Assembly: GCA_963775125.1 (NCBI GenBank)
Contig: CAVZHQ010000007.1
Span: 1,116,001 to 1,180,000, forward strand
Direction: 5' to 3'
Source of the DNA: JAHECQ01 sp963775125
GTDB lineage: Bacteria; Actinomycetota; Acidimicrobiia; Acidimicrobiales; SZUA-35
DNA: 64,000 nucleotides
The position numbers were made by a program, and so were the translations under genes. The notes under the pieces are model-generated. The model was not told the origin of the DNA, ran no database searches, and saw nothing but the letters and a program-made list of their open reading frames with translations. This document shows, one piece after another, positions 34,849 through 43,805 of this stretch; position 1 is the first letter of the stretch; every line of letters begins with the position of its first letter.

Positions 34849-35013
34849 CACATGACCGATGTAACAATCTGACGCCGCACGGCATGTAGTGGCAGAAGGT
34901 GACAGAACCCCATCGGACGACCGAGCCGAGCGGACGACGTCTCGGGTGCCCATGGATCAAGACTCGGAACTGCTCGACGCCTCACGGCACGCCGTCGATC
35001 CGACGCTAAGGCG

Positions 35014-35945
35014 TTGATCTGGGGTGGCTGGGCCGACGAGGGCGGCACTCCGGCAGCGCCGCAGTTCCTGGCCTACTCCCCTGCCGAGGACTCATGGCGC
35101 GAGCTGTCACCCGCCCCGTTCCCCACCACCGGCGACGCCGAGGTCGCCTGGACCGGCACCGAGTTGCTGGTCGTTGGCGGCCAGATCACCGAGGGAGGCG
35201 ACGTCACCGATTCGGCCGGCGCCTACGACCCTGCCACCGACACGTGGCGGGTGCTCGACGCACTACCGGTACCGAGGGGGAACGACGCTTCGGTCCGAAT
35301 GGACGCAGTATGGGACGGCGAACACCTCACGGTGTGGTGGCCCGACGCCGGCGTGGTGGCTCAACTCTCTCCGTCCACGGGAGCGTGGACCGCAGTCTCG
35401 ACACCCACGTTGGAGTTGGGCGTTGGCGGGACCGCCGACCTGTTGTTGCTCGGTGACACCGTGGTGGCCGCCGCAGGGAGCGACCGATCGGCCCCGAGCT
35501 TGGCCGTGCTCGACCCGTCGGGACGGTGGCTGCCGATCGAGGCACCCAGCGCGTCACCGGGTTTCGCTCGGCCGTCACCATCGATCAGCGCCTCCTTGTC
35601 GCCGGCCAGAGCGGATTCGACCTCGTGTCGGCCGTGTGGGACCCAGCTACCGGCCGTTGGTCGGAACCCGAGGCAGTGCCGCTGGCGTCATGCGAGGGTT
35701 ATCCCGAGCCGATCCGCGCACCCGACGGCCGGGTGCTGTGGTGGGGGTGGTGCAATCAGGGTGTCGCCCTCTTCGACCCGGCCTCGGGTTGGACCAACCC
35801 AGCAACCAGCGGCGACGACCCGATCGTCGGACCAATGACGACGACCGGCGATGCGCTCCTCGGCTTCCCCACGACTTCCCCCTTCGGCACAGGCGCGAAG
35901 GCTCGGTGGAGCCGGGTGACCGTGACCATCAACGCGGCGGGGTGA
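35014..35945 (+). pseudogene. Kelch-like beta-propeller protein, decayed or frameshifted
   Basis: Two frames together encode a propeller: IWGGWADEGGTPAAPQFLAYSPAEDSWREL, ELLVVGGQITEGGDVTDSAGAYDPATDTWRVL and, in a second frame from about 35550, LLVAGQSGFDLVSAVWDPATGRWSEPE. The repeated YDPATDTW-type blades are kelch-like. The N-terminal signal sequence and first blades cannot be found before a TTG at 35014, although the frame stays open upstream to about 34948. Because indels are frequent in this window, the frame change may be artefactual, but the missing start argues for real decay or truncation. Likely a secreted or surface protein; function unknown. Confidence 0.55.
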
Positions 35946-35978
35946 GGAACTCGGGACCACCGCTCCGTGGATCCACCG

Positions 35979-36992
35979 CTACCCGGCCGCCGCGTCGATG
36001 CAACACTCGGCCGCGGTCTCGTTGGCGTGGCGTCGTCGGTGGCAGGGTGCGCAGCGGAGTTCGAGTTCTTCGGTGACGGTTCGGTGGGTCTGTTCGTAGG
36101 GCGGGTTGTGGTCGTATTCGAGGAGCTGTTCTCGGCCGCAGTCGATGCATGCTCGGTCTCGTTCTTTGACGAGGCGTTTCTGGCGGGTGGTGGGGTGTCG
36201 TCGTCGACGGCTGACGTTGACCGGCCGGTTCTCGGCGTCGTGGATGAGGGCTCGGAGGAAGGCGGTGGGTGCGATGCGTTCGACGATCGTGTCGGGGATG
36301 GGGGTGCCGTCGTCGAGGGTGCAGCCGTCGCCACGGACGTGGAGGACCAGTTCGGTGGTGATGGTTCCGGTTCCATTGGTGAGGAGGGTGCCGAGAGCGT
36401 CGGCCTGTTGCTGGGCCAGCGTCGGCCAGGTGCCGTCGGGCTCGCGCTTGGGCGTGGAGCGCATGACGATCGCGGCGAGTAGGGCGGCGAGGATGCCGGC
36501 CAGATGGGGCGGGGCCTTCAGGGTGAAGGTGGTGAGGCCGTCGGGTTCGAGGCGGCTGCTGAGAGAGCGTTGGGCGTGGCGGTGGGCTTCGAGATCGGCG
36601 GGGTCGCTGGTGCGGTTGAGCCAGGCGGCCAACGCCTGTGGTAGGTGGTTGGCGGTGGTGGCCAGCGCGAGTTCGAGCAGTTCGGTCTCGTTGTCGGGGG
36701 TAGCGAAGCGGGTGAGGGCCCGGATCTTGGCGTAGGAGAGTTTTCCGTCGGCGAACGCGTCCGCGGACGCGTGCAACGACCGCAACGCACGACCCACCCG
36801 CACCCATTCGCGGGCGGTGCAGGTTTCGACATCGGCGATAGCGGCCAGCCAGTGGGCCGCGGTTGGTGACCCGTCGCGGGCCCATTCGTCGCTGTCGGCG
36901 AAGTCCGCTGCGGCGACGACGAGTTGGTAGTGGGTGTGGGTGAGTCCGACGGTCAACGACCGGAGGGTTTGGCTCAGTGGGCTGGGTTTCAT
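35979..36992 (-). CDS. DUF222 domain HNH endonuclease
   Basis: 337 residues. The N-terminal DUF222 half carries WLAAIADVETCTAREWVRVGRAL and LSYAKIRALTRFATPDNE, then a C-terminal HNH nuclease: RACIDCGREQLLEYDHNPPYEQ, LELRCAPCHRRRHANE, with the H-N-H residues and C-x2-C pairs that hold zinc. Such genes are multi-copy in actinobacteria and may be remnants of mobile introns or of unknown DNA-processing roles. An 18-bp palindrome (ACGCGTCCGCGGACGCGT) lies inside it (36755-36772) and again upstream (37124-37141), a possible target or regulatory site. Confidence 0.88.
   Translation of the reverse strand: MKPSPLSQTLRSLTVGLTHTHYQLVVAAADFADSDEWARDGSPTAAHWLAAIADVETCTAREWVRVGRALRSLHASADAFADGKLSYAKIRALTRFATPDNETELLELALATTANHLPQALAAWLNRTSDPADLEAHRHAQRSLSSRLEPDGLTTFTLKAPPHLAGILAALLAAIVMRSTPKREPDGTWPTLAQQQADALGTLLTNGTGTITTELVLHVRGDGCTLDDGTPIPDTIVERIAPTAFLRALIHDAENRPVNVSRRRRHPTTRQKRLVKERDRACIDCGREQLLEYDHNPPYEQTHRTVTEELELRCAPCHRRRHANETAAECCIDAAAG
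36755..36772. repeat. 18-bp palindrome inside the HNH gene
   Basis: ACGCGTCCGCGGACGCGT, a perfect palindrome, identical to the one at 37124-37141. Confidence 0.9.
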
Positions 36993-37122
36993 GGACTTCT
37001 CCCGCTCTTGTTCTTTCGTCGACCAGTTGGATTGTGCCGGTCGAGCTCCGCTCGACTGATCATAATGACGGCCTGTGACAATCAAGAGAAGATCAGGTGT
37101 TCTGCAGAGACAGGCATCGGCG

Positions 37123-37142
37123 GACGCGTCCGCGGACGCGTC
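37123..37142. repeat. 20-bp palindrome upstream of the HNH gene
   Basis: GACGCGTCCGCGGACGCGTC reads the same on both strands. It is centred 139 bp upstream of the HNH start. The gap 36993-37287 holds this palindrome and a VanZ-like remnant; otherwise nothing was seen. Confidence 0.85.
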
Positions 37143-37287
37143 AACTCGTGCGCGTGCCTCGGGCCAACGGCCGCAGCCAGAGACGAGGGGCCCGCAGTCC
37201 CAATCCGATCCCGAGCCAGTTGAGGATGATGTCGTCGACTTCGGCGCTTCGGCCCTGATGTTGGATGAACTGCCGGCCGACAGCCAA
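37141..37287 (-). pseudogene. VanZ-like C-terminal remnant
   Basis: Directly after the stop of the NUDIX gene and in the same frame, 48 codons encode QFIQHQGRSAEVDDIILN and NWLGIGLGL, closely matching the conserved Q-x-x-GRS-x-D-x-x-D-x-x-LN-x-x-G end of VanZ-family membrane proteins. The upstream membrane helices are absent, so only a fragment remains. Alternatively the match is chance. Confidence 0.4.
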
Positions 37288-37908
37288 TCAGTGCGGCAGC
37301 TCGATGAACGGGTGGTCGATCCGGCGGAAGAAGTCCGAGAGGAAGCGGAGGGTGAGACCCCAGATGACCTGGCCCTCGGCATCGAGCTGGATACCGGGGA
37401 ACATTGCGGCCGACCGGGGGTAGAAGTAGTCGATGTAGCGGCCCTGATCGGCCAGCGCACTGACGGGAACCCACAACGCGTCGGCGACCTCGTAGTTCGG
37501 CCGAAGCGGTGGCCGGGGACCTTCGAGCCAGTAGACGTGGGCGCAGACCGAGATGAGCCGGTTGGTGGCCCTCCCGCCGTCGAGCTCGGACAACGAGCCC
37601 AACCGGATGCCGAAGGTGAGATCGAGGTCGACCTCTTCCAGCGCTTCGCGCTCCGCGGTGTGGTGGGTGTCTAGGTCGGTGGCATCGACCCTTCCGCCGG
37701 GGAAGGCCATCTGGCCGGACCACGGGTCGGTGTCCTTGGCCGCGCGCTGGATGAACAACATCTCCGCCCCGTGTTCGGCGTCCCGAAGAACGGCGGCAAC
37801 CGCCGCCCGCGGCGAGGGTCCACCGCCCTCTCCCAGTCCGGGGATCGGCTCGCTCGCAGCAACACCTTGATCGAGCACCGACCGGAGTTGGCCGGGTGTC
37901 AGCCTCAC
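37288..37908 (-). CDS. NUDIX hydrolase, CoA pyrophosphatase-like
   Basis: 206 residues from GTG 37908 (VRLTPGQLRSVLDQG), which overlaps the stop of the upstream gene (GTGA). Nudix box: MAFPGGRVDATDLDTHHTAEREALEEVDL, with REALEE, and the NudL-like MLFIQRAAKDTDPWSGQ. The C-terminal VDYF-like stretch (IDYFYPRSAAMFPGIQL) is typical of CoA diphosphatase. It would split CoA or acyl-CoA to phosphopantetheine and 3',5'-ADP. Translational coupling to the nitroreductase-PEBP fusion suggests joint expression. Confidence 0.85.
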   Translation of the reverse strand: MRLTPGQLRSVLDQGVAASEPIPGLGEGGGPSPRAAVAAVLRDAEHGAEMLFIQRAAKDTDPWSGQMAFPGGRVDATDLDTHHTAEREALEEVDLDLTFGIRLGSLSELDGGRATNRLISVCAHVYWLEGPRPPLRPNYEVADALWVPVSALADQGRYIDYFYPRSAAMFPGIQLDAEGQVIWGLTLRFLSDFFRRIDHPFIELPH

Positions 37909-39083
37909 CCCTGCTGCTCGTAGGTCGGCACGATCTGGGCGCTGGCCAGTACCTTGCCGAACATGTTGAAGCCGGCGATGGCGTTGGTGACCGAGTCGTC
38001 GATGCCCAAGCTCTCGACGCTCAACGCGTGCACGGTGAAGACATAACGATGCTTGCCGTGTCCAGGCGGAGGCGCTGCCCCGAGATAGCCGGGAAGGCCC
38101 GCGTCGTGCTTCACATGGAACGATCCGGTCGGAAGGTTGGCGCCGTCTTGTGAGCCGGCGTTGGCCGGCAGCTCGGTGACCGACGCCGGGATGTCGACGA
38201 CGTTCCAGTGCCAGAACCCGCTGCCCGTCGGGGCATCGGGGTCGTAACAGGTGACGACGAAGCTCTTGGTCTCGGCCGGGAAACCCGACCACGCAAGGTG
38301 CGGAGAGACGTCCTGCCCGCCTGCGCCGAAGATCCCACTGACCTGCGGCTGGGGCAGCGTGCCGCCGTCGACGACGTCGTTACTCATGACCGTGAAGCCG
38401 GAGGGAGCGGCTCCGACGGCCGGGGCGAACGCCGGTCCGTCGAATCGGTCGACGGTCGTGAACGACTCGACCGGCTTGCGCTTCAGCTTGGTGAGCTGCT
38501 TCGTCGGATAGCCGAGGGGCACCATGGCGGCGATGGCGTGATGGGCCGGAACCCCGAGGAGTTCCTGGACCTTGGCCTCCTGGCCGGCGAGGTAGGTGGT
38601 GAGCACACCGCCGAGTCCCTCGTTGCGGGCAGCCAGCAACACGTTCCACACGAACGGATAGATGGAGGCGCCGCTGATGACACCGACCCGGTCGAGATCC
38701 TTGTCGAAACTGGCGACGACACTGAGGTCGATGGTGAAGACCAGCACCACGGGAGCCTGGGTCATCTCGACGACGCCGGGGAACGGAGGATCGGCGGCGA
38801 TGGCTGCGTCGAGGTCGACGGCCGTGGGGACCACCGAGTTCCACGGTGCCTCCCCCGCCTTCGACTGGGCCACGTAGACCGACGTCGTCGGCTTGATCAG
38901 CGGGACGAACGCTTCCCGGGTGGCGGTGTCGTTGACCACGATGACCCGCCAGCCCTGCCGGTTGCCGCCGTTGGGAGCGAAGCGGGCATTGTCGAGAATC
39001 CGGTGGAGCACCTCGTCGCTGACCGGCTCGTCGGTCCAGGACCGGCACGAGAACGTCGTACGCATCACCTCATCGAGTTCCAT
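37905..39083 (-). CDS. Nitroreductase-PEBP (YbhB/YbcL) fusion protein
   Basis: 392 residues. Residues 1-215 form a nitroreductase: VMRTTFSCRSWTDEPVSDEVLHRILDNARFAPNGGNRQGWRVIVV, the FMN-binding R-x-x-R/N loop, and SIYPFVWNVLLAARNEGLGG. Residues about 235-392 form a PEBP/RKIP-like domain: QDVSPHLAWSGFPAETKSFVVTCYDPDAPTGSGFWHWNVVDIPASV, with the DPDAP and GFWHW anion-binding pocket, then HRYVFTVHAL. No stop separates them, and the composition is uniform. PEBP proteins bind phospholipid head groups or small anions. The pairing as one chain is unusual; the joint role is unknown. The 3' end overlaps the NUDIX gene. Confidence 0.85.
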   Translation of the reverse strand: MELDEVMRTTFSCRSWTDEPVSDEVLHRILDNARFAPNGGNRQGWRVIVVNDTATREAFVPLIKPTTSVYVAQSKAGEAPWNSVVPTAVDLDAAIAADPPFPGVVEMTQAPVVLVFTIDLSVVASFDKDLDRVGVISGASIYPFVWNVLLAARNEGLGGVLTTYLAGQEAKVQELLGVPAHHAIAAMVPLGYPTKQLTKLKRKPVESFTTVDRFDGPAFAPAVGAAPSGFTVMSNDVVDGGTLPQPQVSGIFGAGGQDVSPHLAWSGFPAETKSFVVTCYDPDAPTGSGFWHWNVVDIPASVTELPANAGSQDGANLPTGSFHVKHDAGLPGYLGAAPPPGHGKHRYVFTVHALSVESLGIDDSVTNAIAGFNMFGKVLASAQIVPTYEQQG

Positions 39084-39099
39084 CGCCGGAATCTACCTC

Positions 39100-40649
39100 T
39101 CAGCCGCCGTCGATACTCCAGTGCCACGGCTCCGACGGCAGGTTGAAGAAGCCGTAGGTGGCGGCGTGCTGGCTGAGCCACTGGAACTCGGGGGACGTCG
39201 ACCCGAGCGCTGCTCCCCCTGCGTGGAAGTCGATGGCCAAGCCGAACTCGTGACGGGACGTGCCCGGTACCGCCGTGGGCGGGTTGCATTCGCTCGCCGG
39301 CGTGGTCCAGATGTCGGCGCAGTGCGCGGCCCGGAGCGAGATCTGTTGCTCGTGGCTGCGCCAGCCCCACCCGTCGAGGGCGATGCCGTCGGCCGCGGCG
39401 TGGGCGATCATCTCGGCCAGCTGCCCGGAGATCGACTCGGCCACCACGATGTTGCCGACCCGGTTCAGTGTGAGCGCTGAACCGTCGGCGATGGTCACCG
39501 TTTCCCAATACTCGCCGCCGACACCGCCGACCGATCGGGTCAGCGCCGCCCCCATCCGTTCGACGACCTGGAACGAGGTGCCAGCCTCGGCCAGCCCGAC
39601 CGGCCGGATCTCCTCGATCGAACCGTCGCGGGCGAAGGTGACCAACGCCGCGATGCCGTCCTGGATCGTCACCAAGCCGATGTCGTCGAGGCCGTCACCG
39701 TTCCAGTCGCTGACCACCGGCTTGGCGTCGGTGGGACGAAGGCCGGCGGTGATGAGCGAACGGGTCACTTCGATGGCCCGTCCGTAGGGCAGGCCTTCGT
39801 GATCCAGAAAGAGGAGCCGCCGCCCGACGTTCGGGTCGATTGCCTCGGCCCCCGGTTCGACCAGCACGGCCGAGTCGACGAACCCGTCACCGTTCCAATC
39901 AGGTCGGCCGTCGACAGGGGTCTGGTCGGACAGGGTTTGGTCGTTGCCACCGGAGCTGCAACCCCGACCTGGACCGTGTCGGCCACGACCAGATCGTGGG
40001 CCAAGCCGGCGAAGGGTGAACCACCGACTTCGGTGCTCCATGCCAACTCGAGGAGGTCGGCCCGCGCGTCGTTGACCGAGTCGTTCCACTCGTCGCCGCC
40101 GAAGTAGAGCGAGATGGCCGAAGCGGGTTCGGACACGATGCCGGTGTCGCACAACAGCGCGGCCGCCGACGCCGCTGCGTCCCACAGGTTGTGGGGGTCG
40201 GTGACACCGTCGCCGTTGCCATCGAGTTCGATACGCCGTCCACGTGGCGGGAATGAACTGGAAGGGACCGACCGCTCGATCGAAGTCGGCCACTCCGTCG
40301 ACGAGCCCGCCGTCGGTGTCGGCCATGAGCGCTCGCCCCTCGTTACCGTCGAGCGGCAGGCCGAGAACCGGCGGAGTCACCACGCCGTCGGCCCGAAGGC
40401 GCTGGGCGCCCCCGACTCGGCCGTGGTCCGAAGCGACGTTGGCGATGCCGCCGAGCACCGTCCAGTCAACGCGCAGGGAGCCGTGGCCGCGGCGTACTCG
40501 TAGACCCTGGCCGACTGTTCGAATCCACGGGTCTGCTCGTAGGGAAGCTCGGCGGCCGTCGACTCGCTGTTCTGCGCGACGAGGCCCGGTAGCGGGACGA
40601 TCGCTCCTGCCCAGAGCGCGACGACAAACAACCCCACGAGCCAACGCAT
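39100..40649 (-). CDS. Secreted lytic transglycosylase/M15 D,D-carboxypeptidase (three frameshifts)
   Basis: About 517 residues after repair. Signal peptide MRWLVGLFVVALWAGAIVPL. A transglycosylase-like segment follows in another frame (VDWTVLGGIANVASDHGR, GPFQFIPATW, then IELDGNGDGVTDPHNLWDAA and SLYFGGDEWNDSV). FG-GAP-like calcium repeats read RPDWNGDGFVDSAVL and VSDWNGDGLDDIGLV. The end is a VanY/M15 peptidase: GWGWRSHEQQISLR, PGTSRHEFGLAIDFH with the zinc His and Asp, and EPWHWSIDGG with the final His. Breaks are near 39945, 40233-40237 and 40483. It should cut peptidoglycan glycan strands and stem peptides outside the cell. Confidence 0.75.
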
Positions 40650-40771
40650 CGGGCGTCACCTTAGCCCGCCGGGGCTGCCGATCAGCGTCGGATCGCGCCT
40701 CCCCGTGGGACCAGGTGCCCCGCCTGGCCACCCCTTGACGGCGCCAGCGCGGTCCATCGGAGAGATTTGAT

Positions 40772-40814
40772 ACACACAAAGTTGCTTGACTCTAATTGTG
40801 TGTCATTTAGAGTC
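40772..40814 (+). promoter_or_regulatory. paaX promoter with interlocked operator palindromes
   Basis: Inverted arms ACACACAA (40772-40779) and TTGTGTGT (40796-40803), spacer 16, interlock with GACTCTAA (40788-40795) and TTAGAGTC (40807-40814), spacer 11. A -35-like TTGACT (40786-40791) is followed 16 bases later by TAGAGT (40808-40813), with the GTG start at 40821, so the message would be nearly leaderless. A repressor bound here would block its own promoter. Assignment to PaaX is inference. Confidence 0.65.
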
Positions 40815-40820
40815 ACAGGC

Positions 40821-41749
40821 GTGAGCCCGATCGTTGATGACCTTCTCGAGTCCTGGACCGGCGAGACCCAGCTCTCGGCGCGTTCGGTTCTGGTCACCGT
40901 GCTCGGCGACGTCATCGGACCACTGCAACAGCCCGTGTGGCTCTCGGACCTCATCGTCGCTCGGCGGCCTGCTCGGGTTCTCCGATCGCCTCGTTCGCAC
41001 GTCGGTGTTCCGCTTGGTGGCCGAGGGTTGGCTCAACGGGGAACGTGTCGGTCGCCGCTCTCGCTACTCGCTTACGCCGTTCGCCCGCACCGAGATCGAG
41101 TCGGTGAACGAACGCATCTACGGGCCGGCCCACCCCGAAGCAGGCTCCGACGAGTGGCTGCTGGTCTTCGCCGGCGGCGCCGACGACACGCTGCTCGCCA
41201 ACCTTCGTTGGCTGGGCTTCGCCGAGATCAGCCCGACGGTCTGGGCCCGACCCGACACCAAGACCCACCGGTCGTCAACGACCTCGCCGCTCGCCTCGAC
41301 CACCCGACACCGACCACCGCCCTGGCCCGGTTCGACAACATCGAACCACTCATCACCGAACCCTCGTTCCAACAGTCGTCCGGGCTGGCCGACAGCCAAG
41401 CCGCCTACCGCCGCTTCGTCGAGCGATACGCCCCGGCAGCGAACGGGCTGAACGATCCGCTCTCGCCCGACGAGGCCTTCGTGCTTCGCACCATGATGAT
41501 CCACGACTACCGCCGGGTGCGGCTGGCCGACCCCGAGCTTCCGGCGCCGCTGCTTGGCGAGTCGTGGGCCGGGATACCGCCCGCTCGTTGGCGTCGCAAC
41601 TGCACCGCCTCACCGCCGATCGGGTCTGGGACAAGCTCGAGGCCCTCACCGGCTTGCGACCCGACGCCGGCCATTCCGTTCACACCACCCGTTTCGCCGA
41701 CCAGACCAGCGAAACCACATCGATGAACCTGCCAGAGGGAACCACATGA
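40821..41749 (+). CDS. paaX: PaaX-like transcriptional repressor (three frameshifts)
   Basis: About 310 residues after repair (Escherichia coli PaaX has 316). Winged-helix start: LLESWTGETQLSARSVLVTVLGDVIGPLQQPVWLSDLI, then in the next frame LGGLLGFSDRLVRTSVFRLVAEGWLNGERVGRRSRYSLT, the PaaX DNA-binding signature. Later segments in further frames are LARFDNIEPLI, FVLRTMMIHDYRRVRLADPELPAPLLGE, and LASQLHRL. Breaks at 40957-40961, near 41270 and 41574. In the family PaaX binds the operator until phenylacetyl-CoA is present. Its stop overlaps the paaA start (ATGA). The GTG start at 40821 follows a promoter-like region with nested palindromes. Confidence 0.85.
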
Positions 41750-42735
41750 CCGTCACCGACCCGACCAGTACCGACCAGACAAGCCGCGGCCAGGAGCGCT
41801 TCGACGAACTCCTGGCGAACGACCAGAAGATCGAACCGCGGGACTGGATGCCCGACGAGTACCGAAAGACCATGATCCGCCAGATCGCCCAGCACGCCCA
41901 CTCCGAGGTGATCGGCCAGCAACCAGAAGGCAACTGGATCACCCGGGCCCCGTCGCTCAAACGCAAGGCCATCCTGATGGCCAAGGTCCAGGACGAAGCC
42001 GGACACGGCCTCTACCTCTATTCGGCGGCCGAGACCCTCGGCGTCTCGCGCGACGAGCTCAACGAGATGCTGCACACCGGGCGCCAGAAGTACTCCTCCA
42101 TCTTCAACTACCCCACGTTGTCGTGGGCCGACATGGGCGCCATCGGGTGGCTGGTCGACGGTGCCGCCATCACCAATCAGGTGATGCTCACCCGCACGTC
42201 CTACGGGCCCTACGCCCGAGCAATGATCAAGATCTGCAAGGAAGAGTCGTTCCATCAACGGCAGGGCTACGAGATCATGCTGTCGCTGGTCAACGGGACC
42301 GACGAGCAGAAGGCCCTGGCCCAGGACTCCCTCGAGCGCTGGTGGTGGCCGGCACTCGCCATGTTCGGTCCGCCCGACGCCGATTCCACCCACACCACCC
42401 AGTCCATCGCTTGGGGCATCAAGCTCGAAACCAACGACGAGCTCCGTCAGAAGTTCGTCGACATGACCGTGCCCCAGGCCGAGTACCTCGGGCTGAACGT
42501 CCCCGACCCTGACCTTCGTTGGAACGACGACACCGGCCACTACGACTTCGGGGCGATCGACTGGGACGAGTTCTGGGCCGTCGTGAAGGGCGATGGTCCG
42601 TGCAACCGCGAGCGGATCGCCCACAAGGTGAACGCGTGGGACAACGGCGCCTGGGTGCGCGAAGCGGCCCGAGCCCATGCCGAACGCGCAGCAAGAAGAG
42701 CACAAGACCGAGCAGAAGCAGGAGCATCAGCGTGA
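41746..42735 (+). CDS. paaA: Phenylacetyl-CoA epoxidase, catalytic subunit A
   Basis: 329 residues, the expected size. It is the diiron oxygenase of the PaaABCE complex, which epoxidises the ring of phenylacetyl-CoA with O2. The iron helices are visible: AKVQDEAGHGLYLYSA (EAGH, first E-x-x-H) and CKEESFHQRQGYEIM (second E-x-x-H). The conserved PaaA opening WMPDEYRKTMIRQIAQHAHSEVIG and WITRAPSLKRKAIL are intact. It overlaps paaX (ATGA) and paaB (GTGA), so translation is coupled. This subunit contains no frameshift. Confidence 0.95.
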   Translation: MTVTDPTSTDQTSRGQERFDELLANDQKIEPRDWMPDEYRKTMIRQIAQHAHSEVIGQQPEGNWITRAPSLKRKAILMAKVQDEAGHGLYLYSAAETLGVSRDELNEMLHTGRQKYSSIFNYPTLSWADMGAIGWLVDGAAITNQVMLTRTSYGPYARAMIKICKEESFHQRQGYEIMLSLVNGTDEQKALAQDSLERWWWPALAMFGPPDADSTHTTQSIAWGIKLETNDELRQKFVDMTVPQAEYLGLNVPDPDLRWNDDTGHYDFGAIDWDEFWAVVKGDGPCNRERIAHKVNAWDNGAWVREAARAHAERAARRAQDRAEAGASA

Positions 42736-43064
42736 GCTACGACGTCCCCCCCATCGAAGGCGAAACGCGGGCCGACGCCACCGGAAAGCCCAGCGGCTAT
42801 CCGCTGTGGGAGGTGTTCGTCCGAGCCCAACGTGGCCTGAGCCATGTGCACGCCGGATCGCTGCATGCCCCCGACGCCGAGTCGGCCGCCCGCAGCGCCC
42901 GCGACGTCTACACCCGTCGCAACGAAGGCGTCAGCATCTGGGTGGTTCCCTCGAGCGCCATCCACGCCACCGATCCCGACGCGGCCGAGGCGTGGTTCGA
43001 GTCGGACAAGCCGTACCGGCACCCCACGTTCTACGAGATCCCCGAAGCGATCGGCCACATGTGA
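42732..43064 (+). CDS. paaB: Phenylacetyl-CoA epoxidase subunit B
   Basis: 110 residues from GTG 42732, overlapping the paaA stop. It matches PaaB: YPLWEVFVRAQRGLSHVHAGSLHAPDAESAARSARDVYTRRNEGVSIWVVPSSAIHAT. This small subunit bridges the A and C subunits and is needed for the complex. Its stop overlaps the paaC start (TGATG). Confidence 0.95.
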   Translation: MSYDVPPIEGETRADATGKPSGYPLWEVFVRAQRGLSHVHAGSLHAPDAESAARSARDVYTRRNEGVSIWVVPSSAIHATDPDAAEAWFESDKPYRHPTFYEIPEAIGHM

Positions 43065-43805
43065 TGCTCAGCTACCTGCTCCGCCTGGCCGACGACAATT
43101 TGGTCCTCGCCCAGCGACTGTCGACGCTCATCGCTCGTATGCCAGAGCTCGAAGAAGACATCGCCATCGCCAACATCGGCCTCGACCACCTCGGTCAGGC
43201 TCGCAACTTCTACAGCTACGCCTCACAGTTCGACGCGCGAGGGTCGCGACGAGGACCAGTTCGCGATGCTGCGCAGCGAGCGCGAGTTCCGCAATGCGGT
43301 GCTCGTCGAGCAACCCGATCCCGACTTCGGCCACACCGTCGTTCGCCAGTTGTTCGTCGACGCCTACCAGGTCCCGCTGTACCAGGCGCTGGCTGCGTCG
43401 ACCGATGAGACCCTGGCGGGCATTGCGGCCAAGGCCGTCAAGGAAGCCCGCTACCACCTCGAGTACTCGTCGGGCTGGGTGATCCGCCTGGGCGACGGCA
43501 CACCCGAGAGCCATGAACGGTGCCAGGCCGCGGTCGACGCGCTGTGGCCGTTCACCGCCGACCTCTTCGCCGGTGACGACGCCGACGCCGAGCTCGTCGC
43601 CCAGGGAGCAGCGGCCGATCCCGCCGTCCTGAGACCCCAGTTCGACCAGACCATTGCCGACGTCCTGGCCGAAGCCCAGCTTCGTCTCCCCTCCGATCCG
43701 TATCAGCGGCTGGGTGGTCGGACCGGCTTCCACACCGAACACCTCGGTCATCTCCTCCCGGAGATGCAGTCGCTGTACCGGGCCCACCCGGGTGCGTCGT
43801 GGTGA
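43064..43805 (+). CDS. paaC: Phenylacetyl-CoA epoxidase subunit C (one frameshift)
   Basis: 247 residues after repair (Escherichia coli PaaC 248). Frame 1 has LLRLADDNLVLAQRLSTLIARMPELEEDIAIANIGLDHLGQARNFYSYA; frame 2 has LRSEREFRNAVLVEQPDPDFGHTVVRQLFVDAYQVPLYQAL and KEARYHLEYSSGWVIRLGDGT. PaaC is the diiron-like but structural partner of PaaA. The junction is in a CG run at 43234-43239; adding CG gives the expected EGRDEDQFAMLRSE. I therefore treat the break as artefact. Confidence 0.92.

Noticed and set aside
36993..37287. tRNA or small RNA gene in the HNH upstream gap
   Set aside because: No cloverleaf arms or CCA-like end seen; only the palindrome and VanZ-like fragment.
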